Source: Ruegeria haliotis (lineage in GTDB: Bacteria > Pseudomonadota > Alphaproteobacteria > Rhodobacterales > Rhodobacteraceae). From it: 64,000 nt of DNA. A program made the position numbers and the translations under genes. Numbering within the stretch: position 1 is the stretch's first letter; every line of letters starts with the position of its first letter. The stretch covers positions 240,958 through 304,957 of the forward strand of contig NZ_JABXWT010000003.1 of NCBI RefSeq assembly GCF_013377785.1, read 5' to 3'. The notes below the pieces were generated by a model, which worked only from the letters and a program-made list of their open reading frames with translations, was not told where the DNA came from and made no database searches. Below are positions 62,190-64,000 of the stretch, in pieces.

Positions 62190-63041
62190 TCAGGTTGGCG
62201 AGACAGGGATGTTGTCGATCAGTCGAACGCCATCGGCCCAAGCGGTGATGAACAGCCGAGCCGGGCGAGAAGCGTGGGGTAAATCTTCCAGTGTCTCGGC
62301 ACAGCGCAGGTCAATATACTCAACTTCGGTAAAGCCGGCTTCGATCAATGCGGCCTCTGCCTTTTGCGCCAGCGGAGCAAACGCATGACCCGCAGCAAGT
62401 TGATCTGCAAGATCTCGCATGATGCCGCTTTTCTTAGCCGCAATCAGCAACCCCTCGGGCGACAGCAGCAGATTTCGGGACGACATGGCAAGCCCCGAGG
62501 GTTCACGCACAGTCGGGCAACCGATCACCTCGATTGGGATATCCAGATCGCGGGCCATGCGGCGGACGACCATCAACTGTTGATAGTCCTTTTCGCCGAA
62601 ATAGGCTCGATCCGCCTGCGTTTGCAGGAACAGTTTGGCCACCACGGTGGCGACACCGTCAAAATGACCGGGACGGAAAGGCCCCTCCATCATATCGGTC
62701 AGGCCCGAGACGATCACCGATGTCGAGAAGCCTTCCGGGTAGATCTCATCCGGGTCCGGAACATAGATCGCATCGACGCCGTAAGGGGCTAGCTTTTCCG
62801 CATCCTCAATTTCGGTGCGCGGGTACTTTGCCAGATCCTCGGGGTTGTTGAACTGTTTGGGATTCACAAAGATCGTGACGATCACCCGGTCGCAATCGGC
62901 TTTTGCGGCCTCGACCAGAGACAGATGCCCCTGATGCAATGCGCCCATTGTAGGCACGACGCCGATCGTCCCGTCCTTGCGGTGCCAATGCGTGGTCAAC
63001 GCACGCAAATCTGCGAGGCGGCGCAGAATGGGTGCGGTCAT
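62190..63041 (-). CDS. panC: Pantothenate synthetase
   Basis: A 283-residue adenylate-forming ligase joining pantoate and beta-alanine. The HIGH-like [52 protein letters not shown] and [12 protein letters not shown] motifs are complete. It overlaps panB by four bases, so the pair is translationally coupled. Confidence 0.97.
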   Translation of the reverse strand: MTAPILRRLADLRALTTHWHRKDGTIGVVPTMGALHQGHLSLVEAAKADCDRVIVTIFVNPKQFNNPEDLAKYPRTEIEDAEKLAPYGVDAIYVPDPDEIYPEGFSTSVIVSGLTDMMEGPFRPGHFDGVATVVAKLFLQTQADRAYFGEKDYQQLMVVRRMARDLDIPIEVIGCPTVREPSGLAMSSRNLLLSPEGLLIAAKKSGIMRDLADQLAAGHAFAPLAQKAEAALIEAGFTEVEYIDLRCAETLEDLPHASRPARLFITAWADGVRLIDNIPVSPT

Positions 63042-63877
63042 GATTTAGGGCCCTTCGTCGGAGCGTGATCCGCAAAGACATGCTCAGCCGCAGGGAAGTT
63101 ACGCGCGCGGACTTCGGCTGCGTATTCCGCGATGGCGGCTTCGGCCAACGGACCAAGATCGGCATAACGTTTGACGAATTTTGGCTTGAAGGCGGTAAAA
63201 AAGCCCAGCATGTCGTCCACCACCAGAATTTGCCCGTCACACCCGGCAGAGGCACCGATGCCGATCGTCGGGATTGCGATGCCGGCGGTGATCTGGTCGG
63301 CCAGACCCTGCGGAACCTTCTCTAACACGACGGAAAACGCACCTGCTTCGGTCACGGCATGGGCATCGGCCAGTACGGCCTCGGCCTGCTCGTCGCGGCC
63401 CTGTACCTTGTAGCCACCCAGTGTGTTGATCGATTGCGGTGTCAGGCCGATATGGGCCATGACCGGGATGCCGCGCTTGACCAGAAAGCGGATGGTGTCG
63501 GCCATCTCGACCCCGCCCTCAAGTTTCACCGCACCGGCGCCGGTTTCCGCCATCAAATGGGCCGCGTTGCGGAACGCCTGTTCCGGGCTTTCTTCGTAAC
63601 TGGCAAAGGGCATGTCGATGACCATCATGGCCGCTTCCAGCCCACGGGCCACGGCTTGTCCGTGCAGGATCATCATCTCCATTGTCACGCCAAGGGTCGA
63701 GGACAGGCCGTGCAGCACCATGCCTACGCTGTCGCCAACCAAAACAAAGTCGCAGTGATTGTCCATCAACCGGGCCATGGGCGTTGTATAGGCGGTCAGG
63801 CTGACCAGAGGGTCGTCTCCCTTTCGGGCGCGGATATCCTCGGCGTTTGGGGCTTTTTTGCGGGCTGTGGCGCTCAT
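63038..63877 (-). CDS. panB: 3-methyl-2-oxobutanoate hydroxymethyltransferase
   Basis: A 279-residue TIM-barrel enzyme that transfers a hydroxymethyl group from methylene-THF to ketoisovalerate, the first step to pantoate. Metal and substrate motifs are intact: [62 protein letters not shown] and [24 protein letters not shown]. The start at 63877 has AGGAG just upstream; ORFs reaching 63973 lack this. First gene of panBC. The 123 bp from here to the window end hold nothing I can identify. Confidence 0.97.
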   Translation of the reverse strand: MSATARKKAPNAEDIRARKGDDPLVSLTAYTTPMARLMDNHCDFVLVGDSVGMVLHGLSSTLGVTMEMMILHGQAVARGLEAAMMVIDMPFASYEESPEQAFRNAAHLMAETGAGAVKLEGGVEMADTIRFLVKRGIPVMAHIGLTPQSINTLGGYKVQGRDEQAEAVLADAHAVTEAGAFSVVLEKVPQGLADQITAGIAIPTIGIGASAGCDGQILVVDDMLGFFTAFKPKFVKRYADLGPLAEAAIAEYAAEVRARNFPAAEHVFADHAPTKGPKS

Positions 63878-64000
63878 GATCGCTCCTGCGGGGTTCATGT
63901 TGCAGTGCGGCATAGCAGATCGCATGAGGTCATAGAAACCCCGGTTGCGCGAACATTTCCTTGAATGACCCAAGGTTTACAGTGAGATTATTGAAAGAGG

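Overview
This is a chromosomal segment of an alphaproteobacterium, most likely a marine Rhodobacteraceae (Roseobacter-group) species. The signs are the high GC content with many four-base ATGA gene overlaps, a heterotetrameric sarcosine oxidase operon, a cytochrome c2, a cluster matching the Rhodobacter RpoE/ChrR singlet-oxygen regulon, direct-repeat LexA boxes of the GTTC-N7-GTTC kind, and DUF3833, DUF1285, DUF1203 and DUF4159 proteins. I see no rRNA, tRNA, insertion sequence, prophage or CRISPR array. Gene calls rest on reading translated sequence and recalling families; no database search was run.

Layout. 1-1.2 kb: 3' part of dxs. 1.4-10.9 kb: a catabolic island with an Lrp/AsnC regulator, a divergent creatinase/ectoine-hydrolase-like M24 protein and soxBDAG, facing dpaL (diaminopropionate ammonia-lyase) and an M20 amidohydrolase across a symmetric hairpin. 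11.1-16.2 kb: a flavoprotein, chalcone-isomerase-like, MFS and two DUF3833 genes on the minus strand, divergent from an SDR gene, with TGATCC-N18 promoters in the shared gap. 16.2-25.4 kb: imuB and dnaE2 (SOS mutagenesis), separated here, with class III alcohol dehydrogenase, a NYN-LOTUS protein, an EamA transporter and a truncated haemoglobin between them. 25.4-31.4 kb: a lone ABC ATPase, a zinc-ribbon miniprotein, a YrbL-like protein, polA, DUF2798 and a hydroxypyruvate-isomerase-like gene. 31.5-38.9 kb: DUF1285 divergent from a MoxR/DUF58/DUF4159/membrane protein operon. 38.9-46.4 kb: alpha-2-macroglobulin and pbpC. 46.5-56.3 kb: hybrid histidine kinase, VOC protein, yaaA, recQ, yggT, MFS, mepA, a phytase-like protein and a queuosine-precursor transporter. 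56.3-60.6 kb: a structured leader RNA and arfB, an SDR, a P1 peptidase, cytochrome c2, idi and smpB. 60.6-63.9 kb: glpK and panBC on the minus strand.

Functional links. The sarcosine oxidase would release formaldehyde, which the glutathione-dependent dehydrogenase could oxidise. ImuB and DnaE2 work together in translesion synthesis, and each has a LexA-like box. Dxs and Idi both belong to isoprenoid synthesis. ArfB and SmpB are two independent ribosome-rescue factors only about 3.2 kb apart.

The most unusual element is the roughly 170-nt region before arfB. It combines a 14-nt match to the complement of the 16S rRNA tail, an 18-residue leader ORF with three rare AGA codons, a downstream anti-Shine-Dalgarno segment and a strong intrinsic terminator. 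It looks like an attenuator or small RNA tied to ribosome status.
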